A DNA stretch of 64,000 nt from Micromonospora sp. Llam0 (GCF_003751085.1 NZ_RJJY01000002.1:682001-746000), one strand, 5' to 3'; positions 50,401 to 58,578 are shown, numbered from the stretch's first letter. Translations and numbers: made by a program. Notes: generated by a model not told the origin, from the sequence alone.

Positions 50401-51716
50401 CGGTCGGCCTCCAGGTCCGGCACGTCGCCGGCGGTGGAGGTGCCCGGCACCTCCAGGTCGAACAGCTGGCGCAGCAGCGCGGCGTACTGGTCACCGCCGG
50501 GCTCGGCGGCGAGCTGACGCACCCGTACGGTCGGCGAGTGCAGCAGCCGCTGGACCACCCGGTGCACGGTGTGCGCGACCTCGGCGCGCTGGTCGTCGGT
50601 GAGGTCCGGCCGACGCTGCGCGAGTCGGCGCAGCTCGGCGCCGACCACGTCGTCGGCGCGGCCGCGCAGCGCCGCCACGGTGGGCGCCACGTCCGCACCG
50701 CGCATCCAGCTGAGGAAGGACTCCACCTCGGTGTCGACGATCCGGGTGACGGCCGCCGTGTCGGTCGCGGCGGGCGCGTCGGTGAGCGAACCGGCCAGGC
50801 CGTCGATGTCGATCACCGCGACGCCGGGCAGCGCCGCGGCGGCCGGCTCCACGTCCCGGGGTACGGCGAGGTCGAGCAGGACCAGCGGACCGGTCCGGTC
50901 GGCCGGGCGGGCGGCCAGCACCCCGGCGACGGCGTCGCGGGTGAGTACCGGCTCGGCCGAGGCGGTGGCGCTGATCACCAGGTCGACCTGGCTGAGCGCG
51001 GCCGGCAACTGGTCGTACGGCACCGCGGTGGCGCCGTACGCTCCGGCCAGCCGGACCGCCCGGTCGTCCCGGCGGTTGACCACCCGGATCGACTCGACGC
51101 CCAGCCGGGCCAGGGTGGCGACCGCCAGGGCGCCCATCGCGCCCGCGCCGAGGACCAGCACCGGCCGGCCGGTCAGCCCACCGGGCAGCAGTTCGCCGCC
51201 GACCCGCAGGGCCGCGCTGACCACGCTCTGGCCGGCCCGGTCGATCCCGGTCTCGGCGTGCGCCCGCTTGCCGACCCGCAGCGCCTGCTGCATGAGCTCG
51301 TGCAGCAGCCGGCCGGTGGCGTCGGCCTCGTTGGCGACGTGGTAGGCGTCGCGCAACTGGCCGAGGATCTGCGCCTCGCCGACCACCATCGAGTCGAGCC
51401 CGGCCGCGACCCGGAACGCGTGTTCGACGGCGGCCTGGCCGTAGTGCACGTACAGGTGGTCGGCCAGCTCACCGGGGGCGCTGCCGACCCGCTCGCCCAG
51501 TACGCCGCAGATGTCGGCGAGACCGCCGTGGAATCCGGTGACCGCCGCGTACACCTCGACCCGGTTGCAGGTGGAGAGCACCACGGCGGCGTCGACGTAC
51601 GGCTGGGCGAGCAGCCGGCGCAGCGTCTCGGGCACGTCGGTGGGGGCGACGGCCAACCGCTCCAGGGTGGCGACCGGCGTGGTCCGGTAGGACGCGCCGA
51701 CGACGAGAAGGTTCAT
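50397..51716 (-). CDS. hemA: glutamyl-tRNA reductase
   Basis: A 439-residue enzyme of the C5 pathway. The nucleophilic Cys is in 'VVLSTCNRVEVYAAV' (about residue 50), the substrate region in 'MVVGEAQILGQLRDAYHVA' and the NADPH fold in 'VLVLGAGAMGALAVATLARLG'. It reduces glutamyl-tRNA to glutamate-1-semialdehyde. ATG at 51716 overlaps the stop of rex as ATGA. Co-transcription with rex, as in Streptomyces, puts the first step of haem synthesis under redox control. Confidence 0.96.
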   Translation of the reverse strand: MNLLVVGASYRTTPVATLERLAVAPTDVPETLRRLLAQPYVDAAVVLSTCNRVEVYAAVTGFHGGLADICGVLGERVGSAPGELADHLYVHYGQAAVEHAFRVAAGLDSMVVGEAQILGQLRDAYHVANEADATGRLLHELMQQALRVGKRAHAETGIDRAGQSVVSAALRVGGELLPGGLTGRPVLVLGAGAMGALAVATLARLGVESIRVVNRRDDRAVRLAGAYGATAVPYDQLPAALSQVDLVISATASAEPVLTRDAVAGVLAARPADRTGPLVLLDLAVPRDVEPAAAALPGVAVIDIDGLAGSLTDAPAATDTAAVTRIVDTEVESFLSWMRGADVAPTVAALRGRADDVVGAELRRLAQRRPDLTDDQRAEVAHTVHRVVQRLLHSPTVRVRQLAAEPGGDQYAALLRQLFDLEVPGTSTAGDVPDLEADR

Positions 51717-52549
51717 GAGCCGACCGCCTCCGCCGGGCCGGACGCGTCGAAGCTGGCACCGGACACGTCGAAGCTGGCCGCTGTGGCGTCGAAGGTCGCC
51801 GCGGCGGCGGGCCCGCCGCCCAGCCCGCCCGGCAACGCGGTCAGCCCCGGTACGCCGTGGTCGTGACCGGAGGCCGACTTGCGGTGCTCGTGGAAGGAGA
51901 GGATCTGTAGCTCGATCGCCAGGTCGACCTTGCGCACGTCCACTCCGGCGGGCACCACCAGTACGCACGGCGCGAAGTTGAGGATGCTGGTGACCCCGGC
52001 GGCCACCAACTGGTCGGCGACCTGCTGCGCGGCGGCGGCCGGGGTGGCGATCACCCCGATGGCGATCGACTCCTCGGCGGCGACCGCCGGCAGGTCGTCG
52101 ATGTGCCGGACCACCAGCCCGTTGATCTGTTCACCGACCCGGTCGGTGTCGGCGTCGAAGAGCGCGGCGATGCGGAACCCCCGGCTGGCGAAGCCGGCGT
52201 AGCCGGCCAGCGCGTGGCCGAGGTTGCCGACCCCGACCAGCGCGACGGCCCGCCGGTGGGTGAGCCCGAGCACGTACTCGATCTGCTCGATCAGCAGCGC
52301 GATGTCGTAGCCGACGCCGCGGGTGCCGTACGAGCCGAGTTGGGACAGGTCCTTGCGGAGCTTGGCGGAGTTGACCCCGGCCGCGCTGGCCAGCCCTTCG
52401 CTGGAAACGGTCTCGTGGCCGGCGTCGGCGAGGGTGTGCAGGGCACGGAGATACTCCGGGAGTCGCGCGACCGTCGCCTCGGGGAGGTCCGGCAGCGCCG
52501 GAACGGCGTCGACCCGGCCGGACGCGCCTGGCTGGCGGTGCTGACTCAT
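51713..52549 (-). CDS. rex: redox-sensing transcriptional repressor Rex
   Basis: A 278-residue Rex. The winged-helix part ('LPEYLRALHTLADAGHETVSSEGLASAAGV', 'LRKDLSQLGSYGTRGVGYD') precedes an NAD(H)-binding Rossmann fold ('VALVGVGNLGHALAGYAGF') and a swapped C-terminal helix ('VRKVDLAIELQILSFHEHRK'). It binds ROP operators and dissociates when NADH/NAD+ is high. The C-terminal tail contains three near-repeats of 7 residues (FDATAAS, FDVSGAS, FDASGPA) not needed for the fold. ATG at 52549 is family-consistent. A Rex operator is 120 bases upstream. Confidence 0.95.
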   Translation of the reverse strand: MSQHRQPGASGRVDAVPALPDLPEATVARLPEYLRALHTLADAGHETVSSEGLASAAGVNSAKLRKDLSQLGSYGTRGVGYDIALLIEQIEYVLGLTHRRAVALVGVGNLGHALAGYAGFASRGFRIAALFDADTDRVGEQINGLVVRHIDDLPAVAAEESIAIGVIATPAAAAQQVADQLVAAGVTSILNFAPCVLVVPAGVDVRKVDLAIELQILSFHEHRKSASGHDHGVPGLTALPGGLGGGPAAAATFDATAASFDVSGASFDASGPAEAVGS

Positions 52550-52656
52550 GTGTCTCCGTGCGATGCGATCATTGACCCGCCGGCCCGGCCGGTCAGTCCG
52601 GTGCCCCTGTGGCAACCGCCGTCACCTGTTGTGCTATCAGGGCTCGTCAGGATTAC

Positions 52657-52685
52657 AGCGTAGGCGCTTGTGAACGCGTGCACAA
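52657..52685 (-). promoter_or_regulatory. Rex operator overlapping the rex-hem promoter
   Basis: TTGTGAACGCGTGCACAA (52668-52685) contains TGTGAACGCGTGCACA, one base from the ROP consensus TGTGAACGCGTTCACA of Streptomyces. On the minus strand a -35 TTGTGC (in the operator) and a -10 TACGCT (52657-52662) are 17 bases apart, so Rex binding would block RNA polymerase. The autoregulated operon rex-hemACDB would follow. Confidence 0.85.
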
Positions 52686-52887
52686 ATCGCGATCTTGATC
52701 GACGGTGATGGACGAGCCACTGGATCCACGCTACCGGTCACACCGGTTTCATCCGGCGACAGCAGCACCATTATTACCAATTTCCGGCTTTTTGCCATGC
52801 GCCGCTCCGACAGGGGGGACAACCCCACCGCGATCGGCGGGCCGGCGGGAGTGACCCGCCCGCCACCTGGCACCTAACGTCACTGCC

Positions 52888-54186
52888 ATGACCGCAGTCG
52901 GCATTCCGCCCGCTCTCGCACCGGCCAACCGGCCGGCGACGTTGCGCCGGCTCGCCAGTGACTCCCTGTACGTGCTCACCAGCCTGCCACTCGCGCTGGC
53001 GAACTTCGTCGTCGGCGTCGTCGGCTTCGCACTCGGCATCGGCCTGGTGGTCACCGTCGTCGGCCTACCGGTGCTCAGCGGCACGCTGGCCACCGCCCGC
53101 GCATTCGCCCAGCTCGAACGGCACCGGATGGCCGGGGTCCTGGCCGCCGCCCGGGTGCAGCCGCGATACGTGACACCGGGGCCGGATGCCGGCACCTGGC
53201 GACGGGTCCTCGCCCCGCTCACCGACCCCCAGTCCTGGCTCGACCTGGGCTTCGGCGTGCTGCGCCTGCCGGTGACCCTGATCGCCGTACCGGTCACCGT
53301 CGCCTGGTGGACCGGGGCGCTGGCCGGCTCGCTCTACTGGACGTACGACTGGCTGCTGCCCGCCGACCCGGACGGCGGTCTGGCGCCACTGCTCGGCCTC
53401 GGCGACGCACCGGGCACCCGGATCGCGTTGTACACCGCGATCGGACTGTTCTTCCTGGTCACCCTGCCGATCGTGGTACGCGGTTGCGCGTTGCTGCAGG
53501 CCGGACTCGCCCGCGGCCTGCTCACCGGGGTGGCCCAGATGCGTGACCGGATCACCGACCTGGAGGAGCAGCGGCAGGCCGCGGTCAGCGCGGAGGCGAC
53601 CGCGCTTCGCCGGTTGGAACGCGACATCCACGACGGGCCGCAGCAGCGACTGGTCCGCCTCGCGATGGACCTGGGGCGGGCCCGCGAGCAGTTGGCAGCC
53701 GACCCGGACGCCGCCCGACGCACCCTGGACGAAGCGCTGGACCAGACCCGGGAGACGCTGGCCGAGCTACGCGCCCTGTCCCGTGGTATCGCACCGCCGA
53801 TCCTGGTCGACCGGGGGCTGCCCAGCGCGCTCGCCGCCCTGGCCGGACGCGGCGTGATACCAGTCGACTTGTCGGTCGACCCCCGGCTCGGCACGGCCGC
53901 GACGCGGCCCGACCCGGCGGTGGAGAGCAGCGTCTACTTCGTGGTGGCCGAGGCGCTGACCAACATCGCCAAGCACAGCGGGGCGACCGCCTGCAGTGTC
54001 GGTGTGCACCGCCACGACGGCGGGTTGACGATCGTGGTCGCCGACGACGGGACCGGCGGCGCCCACCTCGCCAAAGGGCACGGACTGGCCGGACTCGCCG
54101 ACCGGGTGCGAGCGCACGGCGGCACCCTCGCGGTGCACAGCCCGCCGGGCGGGCCCACCGAGGTCCGTGCCGAACTTCCCGGCTGA
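52888..54186 (+). CDS. sensor histidine kinase (NarL/HisKA_3 type)
   Basis: A 432-residue kinase. Four hydrophobic segments between residues 25 and 200 form a DUF-type membrane sensor; the HisKA_3 phospho-acceptor is His248 in 'LERDIHDGPQQRLV', and the ATPase domain has 'VVAEALTNIAKHSG' and 'GLAGLADRVRAHGG'. It probably senses a membrane or envelope signal and phosphorylates the adjacent regulator, whose start is less than 30 bases away. ATG at 52888 follows a 339-base non-coding stretch from the rex start that contains only the Rex operator and this gene's own promoter. Confidence 0.92.
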   Translation: MTAVGIPPALAPANRPATLRRLASDSLYVLTSLPLALANFVVGVVGFALGIGLVVTVVGLPVLSGTLATARAFAQLERHRMAGVLAAARVQPRYVTPGPDAGTWRRVLAPLTDPQSWLDLGFGVLRLPVTLIAVPVTVAWWTGALAGSLYWTYDWLLPADPDGGLAPLLGLGDAPGTRIALYTAIGLFFLVTLPIVVRGCALLQAGLARGLLTGVAQMRDRITDLEEQRQAAVSAEATALRRLERDIHDGPQQRLVRLAMDLGRAREQLAADPDAARRTLDEALDQTRETLAELRALSRGIAPPILVDRGLPSALAALAGRGVIPVDLSVDPRLGTAATRPDPAVESSVYFVVAEALTNIAKHSGATACSVGVHRHDGGLTIVVADDGTGGAHLAKGHGLAGLADRVRAHGGTLAVHSPPGGPTEVRAELPG

Positions 54187-54210
54187 GCCGCGATGGTAGA
54201 CATGGCACCC

Positions 54211-54855
54211 ATGCGAGTAGTGATCGCCGACGACGCCGTACTGCTGCGGGAGGGCCTGGTCCGACTGCTGAGCGAGCACGGCCACCAGGTGGTGGCCGCG
54301 GTCGGCGACGGCCCGGCCCTGGTCGAGGCGGTCACCGAACACCGTCCGGACGTCTCGATCGTCGACGTACGGATGCCGCCGACGCACACCGACGAAGGGT
54401 TGCGGGCGGCGGTACGGATCCGCGAACTGGTCCCGGGAGCGCCGGTGCTGGTGCTGTCCCAGTACGTCGAGGTGTCGTACGCCGACGATCTGCTCGCCGA
54501 CCGCGCCGGCGCCGTCGGCTACCTGCTCAAGGACCGGGTCGCCGCGATCGCCGAGTTCCTCGACGCCCTGGCCCGAGTGGCCGGCGGCGGTACGGTGCTC
54601 GACCCGGAGGTGGTCGGTCAACTGCTGGTCCGGCGCCGCCGCGACGACCCGCTGCGCCAGCTCACCCCGCGGGAACGGGAGGTGCTCGGGCTGATGGCCG
54701 AGGGGCGTTCGAACACCGCCATCGCCCGGCTGCTGGTGGTCACCGACGGGGCCGTCGAGAAGCACATCCACAACATCTTCAACAAGCTCCAGCTGGCGCC
54801 GGACACCGAACAGCACCGTCGGGTGCTCGCCGTACTGACCTACCTGCGCGGCTGA
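54211..54855 (+). CDS. response regulator, NarL/LuxR type
   Basis: A 214-residue regulator beginning MRVVIADDAVLLREG: receiver with acidic residues Asp7/Asp8, phospho-acceptor Asp52 ('SIVDVRM') and Lys107 ('YLLKDRV'), then a LuxR helix-turn-helix ('LTPREREVLGLMAEGRSNTAIARLL'). ATGs at 54202 and 54193 are possible earlier starts. Pairs with the upstream kinase. The target genes are unknown. Confidence 0.92.
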   Translation: MRVVIADDAVLLREGLVRLLSEHGHQVVAAVGDGPALVEAVTEHRPDVSIVDVRMPPTHTDEGLRAAVRIRELVPGAPVLVLSQYVEVSYADDLLADRAGAVGYLLKDRVAAIAEFLDALARVAGGGTVLDPEVVGQLLVRRRRDDPLRQLTPREREVLGLMAEGRSNTAIARLLVVTDGAVEKHIHNIFNKLQLAPDTEQHRRVLAVLTYLRG

Positions 54856-54887
54856 CCGGGCCGGGCCGGCTTTCCGGCAGCGGTCAG
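54852..54887. terminator. stop-codon hairpin between response regulator and HAD gene
   Basis: CTGACCG (54852-54858) pairs with CGGTCAG (54881-54887), enclosing GCCGG (54865-54869)/CCGGC (54874-54878). Both arms carry the stop codons of the two convergent genes. Confidence 0.55.
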
Positions 54888-55531
54888 TGGTCGGCCGCCA
54901 GCCGGACCGCCTCGGTGAGGGACTCCGCGACCGGCACGCCGCAGGCCCGGAGCCGGTCCGGGTCGGTGAAGCCGCCGGTGTACAGGATGCAACTTGCACC
55001 GACCGCCTCGGCGGCGTCCGCGTCGTCGATCGAGTCGCCGATCAGCACGGTCCGGGCCGGGTCCACCCCCAGCGCGGTCAGGTGCCGGTCGAGATGCCCG
55101 GCCTTGCGGTCGCCGCCGACCGTCGTCCGCAGCCCGTCGATGCGCCGGAAGGTCCGGGTCAGGCCGTACGTGTCGACCAGCGGGACCAGCTCGTCGTGGA
55201 ACCACATCGAGAGCAGCGACTGGCTGCCCGACCAGCTGAGCAGCGCCCGTTCGGCATCCTCGGCGAGTCCGCAGGTGGTCAGACCGGCCCGGTACGCGGC
55301 GTGGAAGATCTGGTCCAGCCGGCCGAACTCCTCAGCGCCGACCGCCCGGCCGAGAACGTCTGCGTAGTAGTCCGCGACCGGCCGACGGAAGGCCACCCGG
55401 TGCTGCTCGGGGGTGAGCACCGGGCCGTCGACGGTGGCGATCGCGTGGTTGGTCGAGGTGACGACCAGCGCCAGGTCGTTGAGCAGGGTGCCGTTCCAGT
55501 CCCAGACCAGATGGGTGTCAAGCGGGGCCAC
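54884..55531 (-). CDS. HAD-superfamily hydrolase
   Basis: A 215-residue HAD with motif I 'LVWDWNGTLLNDLALVV', motif III region 'DGLRTTVGGDRKAGHLD' and motif IV 'TVLIGDSIDDADAAEAVGA'. Likely a phosphatase such as phosphoglycolate phosphatase-like enzymes; substrate not predictable. The motif I reads DWNGT rather than DxDGT, as in several actinobacterial members. The gene is convergent with the response regulator, and a glutaredoxin gene lies 69 bases upstream of its start in the same direction. Confidence 0.87.
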   Translation of the reverse strand: MAPLDTHLVWDWNGTLLNDLALVVTSTNHAIATVDGPVLTPEQHRVAFRRPVADYYADVLGRAVGAEEFGRLDQIFHAAYRAGLTTCGLAEDAERALLSWSGSQSLLSMWFHDELVPLVDTYGLTRTFRRIDGLRTTVGGDRKAGHLDRHLTALGVDPARTVLIGDSIDDADAAEAVGASCILYTGGFTDPDRLRACGVPVAESLTEAVRLAADH

Positions 55532-55600
55532 GGCGGCACAATACCGGGCACCGGCACCGCCGGACCAGCAGCTCAGCCGGCCGCTCGGCCGGTCACCAGG

Positions 55601-55858
55601 TCAGCCGGCCGCTCGGCGCAGGTCGTCGAGCAGCCGCTGCTCCTCGACCCGCCAGTACCCGTGCTCCCGCCCGTCGAGCAGCACCACCGGGAGCCGTTCG
55701 CCGTAGTCGCGCTCCAGCTCGATGTCAGCGGTGACGTCCCGCTCCACCCATTCGTCGCCGGTCTGCCCCGCCACCCGGGCGATCGCCGTACGCGCGTTGT
55801 CGCAGAGGTGACAGCCGGGGCGGGTGATCAAGGTGATTCTGGGCTGGCGGTGCGACAC
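55601..55858 (-). CDS. glutaredoxin-like protein
   Basis: About 85 residues with the redox motif C-x2-C in 'ITLITRPGCHLCDNARTAI' and 'LPVVLLDGREHGYW', the glutaredoxin fold of the Rv0508 type. In mycobacteria it sits beside the hem genes, as here (HAD and two-component genes intervene). Start GTG at 55858 (VSHRQPRITL) is preferred over 55885. Electron donor, mycothiol or thioredoxin, is unknown. Confidence 0.88.
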   Translation of the reverse strand: MSHRQPRITLITRPGCHLCDNARTAIARVAGQTGDEWVERDVTADIELERDYGERLPVVLLDGREHGYWRVEEQRLLDDLRRAAG

Positions 55859-56014
55859 GCCGGGGAGCTTACCGCTTCCCGACAACCAATGCGTCGGGTA
55901 ACCGACAGCGGACAGCTAGTGCGACATGGGCACGCCGTCCTGCGGAAATACTTCGTCGTTGTGTAACGGACTCCACACGCGTGGGTGACGTTGGCCCTAT
56001 CATCGCCTTGGGTC

Positions 56015-56038
56015 GACTCACCCGTTTTGCCGTGAGTC
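56015..56038. promoter_or_regulatory. inverted repeat upstream of the bldN small ORF
   Basis: GACTCAC (56015-56021) and GTGAGTC (56032-56038), perfect arms with a 10-base spacer, lie 28 bases before the GTG at 56066. It could be an operator for a developmental regulator or a leader hairpin. I do not recognise the cognate protein. Confidence 0.45.
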
Positions 56039-56065
56039 GCCACCCCTCAGCCCGAGGAGGCCGCC

Positions 56066-56245
56066 GTGCCCGTTGTCGCACCGCACCAGCACCTCAGGAG
56101 GGTGCGCCGGTCCATGGCGCTCACCACCGACCTGTCGGACCGCGCCGGCATCAGCACCGGTATCAGCATCCAGCTCACCGACCCAGGTGCCCGGGCCCAG
56201 CAACGAGCCGGGTCGCCGCAGGCACGAACGGAGGACGCCAAATGA
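56066..56245 (+). CDS. small ORF translationally coupled to bldN
   Basis: A 59-codon frame from GTG 56066 to TGA 56243-56245; its stop overlaps the bldN start as ATGA. GAGGAGG (56054-56060) sits 5 bases before the GTG, one of the best ribosome-binding sites in this window. The product starts MPVVAPHQHLRRVRRSMALT and ends RAGSPQARTEDAK, hydrophilic, without a membrane segment. Also possible: initiation at ATG 56114. No family recognised; it may be a regulatory leader whose translation sets BldN output. Confidence 0.5.
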   Translation: MPVVAPHQHLRRVRRSMALTTDLSDRAGISTGISIQLTDPGARAQQRAGSPQARTEDAK

Positions 56246-57180
56246 GTGTCTACTCCCCGCAGATCGTTCTCCCGTCGGCCAGCCGCGAGGTAATTGCCGC
56301 CCGGATCGCCCTCGCCGAAGGGTTGTCACTGCTACGTGCGTCGATGCACGAGATGCTCAGCATCACGATGCGCGGCGACGGCGGCACCCGAGGGACCAGG
56401 CCGCGCACCCAGCCCAACGAGGGGCCGGGCCGACGCCAGCCCGGCGCCAACACCAAGCCGATGGGCGGCGCGGTGGCCACCCCGGCCCGGCCGACCATGC
56501 CGACCCAGCCGGACGGCAACGAGGCGGAGACCACCGTTCTGCCGGTCATCCCCGACCAGGGCAGCCGGTCCGGCGCACCGCCAGGCGGGTACCCGGACCG
56601 GCCGGACCCGTCCGATCCCGCCCGCGAGGTCTGGGCGCTGGTGGAACGGGCCCAAGCTGGCGAGACCGAGGCGTTCGGTCTGATCTACGACCGGTACGTG
56701 GACACCGTTTTCCGGTTCGTCTATTTCCGGGTGGGCAACCGGCAACTCGCCGAGGACCTCACCTCGGACACCTTCCTGCGCGCCCTGAAGCGGATCGGCA
56801 GCTTCACCTGGCAGGGCCGCGACCTCGGGGCCTGGCTGGTGACCATCGCCCGCAACCTGGTCGCGGACCACTTCAAGTCGGGGCGGTACCGGCTGGAAGT
56901 TACTACGGGTGACGTAATGGATGCAGAGCGCGAGGATCGTGGCCCGGAGGGGAGCCCCGAAGCGGCGGTCGTCGACCACATCACCAACGTCGCCCTGCTG
57001 ACCGCCGTCAAACAGCTCAACCCGGAACAGCAGGAGTGCATCGTTCTCCGCTTCCTGCAAGGCTTCTCGGTCGCCGAGACCGCCCGGGCGATGGGCAAGA
57101 ACGAGGGGGCGATCAAGGCCCTGCAGTACCGGGCAGTACGGGCGCTGGCCCGGCTCCTGCCCGACGGTTTCCAACCGTGA
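56242..57180 (+). CDS. bldN: BldN-type ECF sigma factor with N-terminal extension
   Basis: A 312-residue sigma factor. Residues 1-128 are a long, mostly disordered Pro/Gly/Thr-rich extension; regions 2 and 4 follow: 'LVERAQAGETEAFGLIYDRY', 'TSDTFLRALKRIGSFTWQGR', 'RNLVADHFKSGRYRLEVTTG' and 'RFLQGFSVAETARAMGKNEG'. The high identity to Streptomyces BldN (from memory) is convincing; there the extension is processed and the sigma controls chaplin and sporulation genes. The ribosome-binding site GGAGG at 56230-56234 lies inside the upstream small ORF. rsbN follows. Confidence 0.92.
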   Translation: MSVYSPQIVLPSASREVIAARIALAEGLSLLRASMHEMLSITMRGDGGTRGTRPRTQPNEGPGRRQPGANTKPMGGAVATPARPTMPTQPDGNEAETTVLPVIPDQGSRSGAPPGGYPDRPDPSDPAREVWALVERAQAGETEAFGLIYDRYVDTVFRFVYFRVGNRQLAEDLTSDTFLRALKRIGSFTWQGRDLGAWLVTIARNLVADHFKSGRYRLEVTTGDVMDAEREDRGPEGSPEAAVVDHITNVALLTAVKQLNPEQQECIVLRFLQGFSVAETARAMGKNEGAIKALQYRAVRALARLLPDGFQP

Positions 57181-57267
57181 CGACACCCACACAGAAAGCA
57201 ACCACAGTCACGCGTAGTGATGAATCTCGCCACCGGCCCGTAACCCAACTGACCGCTCAGGCGTTTC

Positions 57268-57370
57268 TTGGGGTGCGACCGATGGTGCCAGCACCTCGCC
57301 AGCCACCAGGCAGCGTGCCAGGACCCGCAACGGGTCACCTCCCCAGCGACCCTGGCCGTGGTCGCACCGG
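57268..57370 (+). other. structured intergenic region between bldN and rsbN
   Basis: In the 243-base gap, GGTGCGACC (57272-57280) can pair perfectly with GGTCGCACC (57360-57368), enclosing GCCAGG (57317-57322)/CCTGGC (57351-57356) and ACCCG/CGGGT around CAA (about 57323-57335). The nested stems suggest a folded RNA element. No coding frame is seen. Confidence 0.4.
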
Positions 57371-57423
57371 ATAGTGGCGACACCCGCCGCTGAAGCCGTG
57401 ACCTGCGAAGGGAGGTGTCCGCG

Positions 57424-58578
57424 ATGAGCAAGCTCAATCTCTTCCGCCGACGCGCCGAACGATTCGCACAACTTCTCGACCGCGCCGAGGGCGGAGGGCG
57501 GCACCATGTCCGCGATCCGCTGGACGACGAGCTGGCCGGGCTCACGGCACTCGGGCGCCGGATGTCCGAGATGCCGAAGTCACCGGACAGCGGCGTGGAC
57601 CCGGACTACCGGGCGCACCTGCGCGCCGTGCTGATCGCCACCGCCGAACGCGAAGGCATCGGCGCCGGCGCACCGACGGCTCCGTACCGTCGCCTTCCCG
57701 AACGGCCCCGGTCCCGCTGGTTCGCCGCCCGGGCGGCGGGGGCCCGCGCGGCGACGACCGCCGGCCGGGCCCGGACCCGCGCGGTCATCATCGCCACCGT
57801 CGCATTCGGGGCGATCACCGTCTCCGGCATGTCCGCCGCCACCGAGCAGGCGGTGCCGGGCGACACCCTGTACGGAATGAAACGGTCCACCGAGCGTGCC
57901 CAGCTCGCCCTGGCCCAGTCCGACTCCTCCCGCGGACAGCTGTTCCTCAGCTTCGCGGAAGTACGGATGGGCGAAGCACTCATCGTGTACGACGAGCCCA
58001 CCGCGTTCAGCGCGGTGCTGGACGACATGGACGGCCAGACCCGGGAAGGCGTCCGGCTGCTCACCTCCGCCGCCGCTGTCGGCGGTGACGGGGCCCCGCT
58101 GGACGTGATCGACTCGTTCGTGTCCACGCAACGTCCCACGTTGCGGCAACTCGCCGACGGGTCGGCGGCGAACCGGGACCGCGTCGGCGAGTCACTCACC
58201 CTCCTCGACCGGGTCCGTGCCCGGACCACGGCGCTGCGCGACGAGCTGACCTGTTCGGCTCCGGCCACCAGCGACAGCGACGAACTCGGCCCGCTGCCGG
58301 CCAGCTGCGTATCGGCCGAGCCGGCCGGTAGCATTCGTGTCCCGGGCGGCCTGGTCGGGCCGCCCGCCGGTGAGTCGTCGGTCGACGAGGGGCGCGCCGA
58401 CGTAGCACCCGCCCCCGCCGCAGGTGCCGACTCGTCGGTCGGCCCGGAGCCCGACGACCGGCCGTCGACCAGTCCGCAGCAGTCGAACCTCGCTGAGCCA
58501 CAGGTCGGCGAGGCCACCGAGACGGATCTGCCGGGCCCGCGCCCGGCGGTCAAGGACAACCCGGCCACTGACCGGTGA
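57424..58578 (+). CDS. rsbN: DUF5667 membrane anti-sigma factor, RsbN-like
   Basis: A 384-residue membrane protein. A cytoplasmic N-terminus of about 110 residues ('MSKLNLFRRRAERFAQLLDR'), one transmembrane segment ('AVIIATVAFGAITVSGMSAA'), then the DUF5667 domain ('AVPGDTLYGMKRSTERAQLALA') and a Pro/Ser/Asp-rich exposed tail. Position directly behind bldN and domain match RsbN of Streptomyces, which holds BldN at the membrane. ATG at 57424 follows a GGGAGG ribosome-binding site. The tail is longer and more acidic than usual. Confidence 0.88.
   Translation: MSKLNLFRRRAERFAQLLDRAEGGGRHHVRDPLDDELAGLTALGRRMSEMPKSPDSGVDPDYRAHLRAVLIATAEREGIGAGAPTAPYRRLPERPRSRWFAARAAGARAATTAGRARTRAVIIATVAFGAITVSGMSAATEQAVPGDTLYGMKRSTERAQLALAQSDSSRGQLFLSFAEVRMGEALIVYDEPTAFSAVLDDMDGQTREGVRLLTSAAAVGGDGAPLDVIDSFVSTQRPTLRQLADGSAANRDRVGESLTLLDRVRARTTALRDELTCSAPATSDSDELGPLPASCVSAEPAGSIRVPGGLVGPPAGESSVDEGRADVAPAPAAGADSSVGPEPDDRPSTSPQQSNLAEPQVGEATETDLPGPRPAVKDNPATDR

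Noticed and set aside
52637..52873. 78-codon minus-strand frame between rex and the kinase gene
   Set aside because: It reads through the Rex operator and promoter, with no ribosome-binding site.
56001..56060. BldD-type binding site before bldN
   Set aside because: The dyad GACTCAC-N10-GTGAGTC does not match the BldD consensus as I remember it; kept only as an unassigned inverted repeat.
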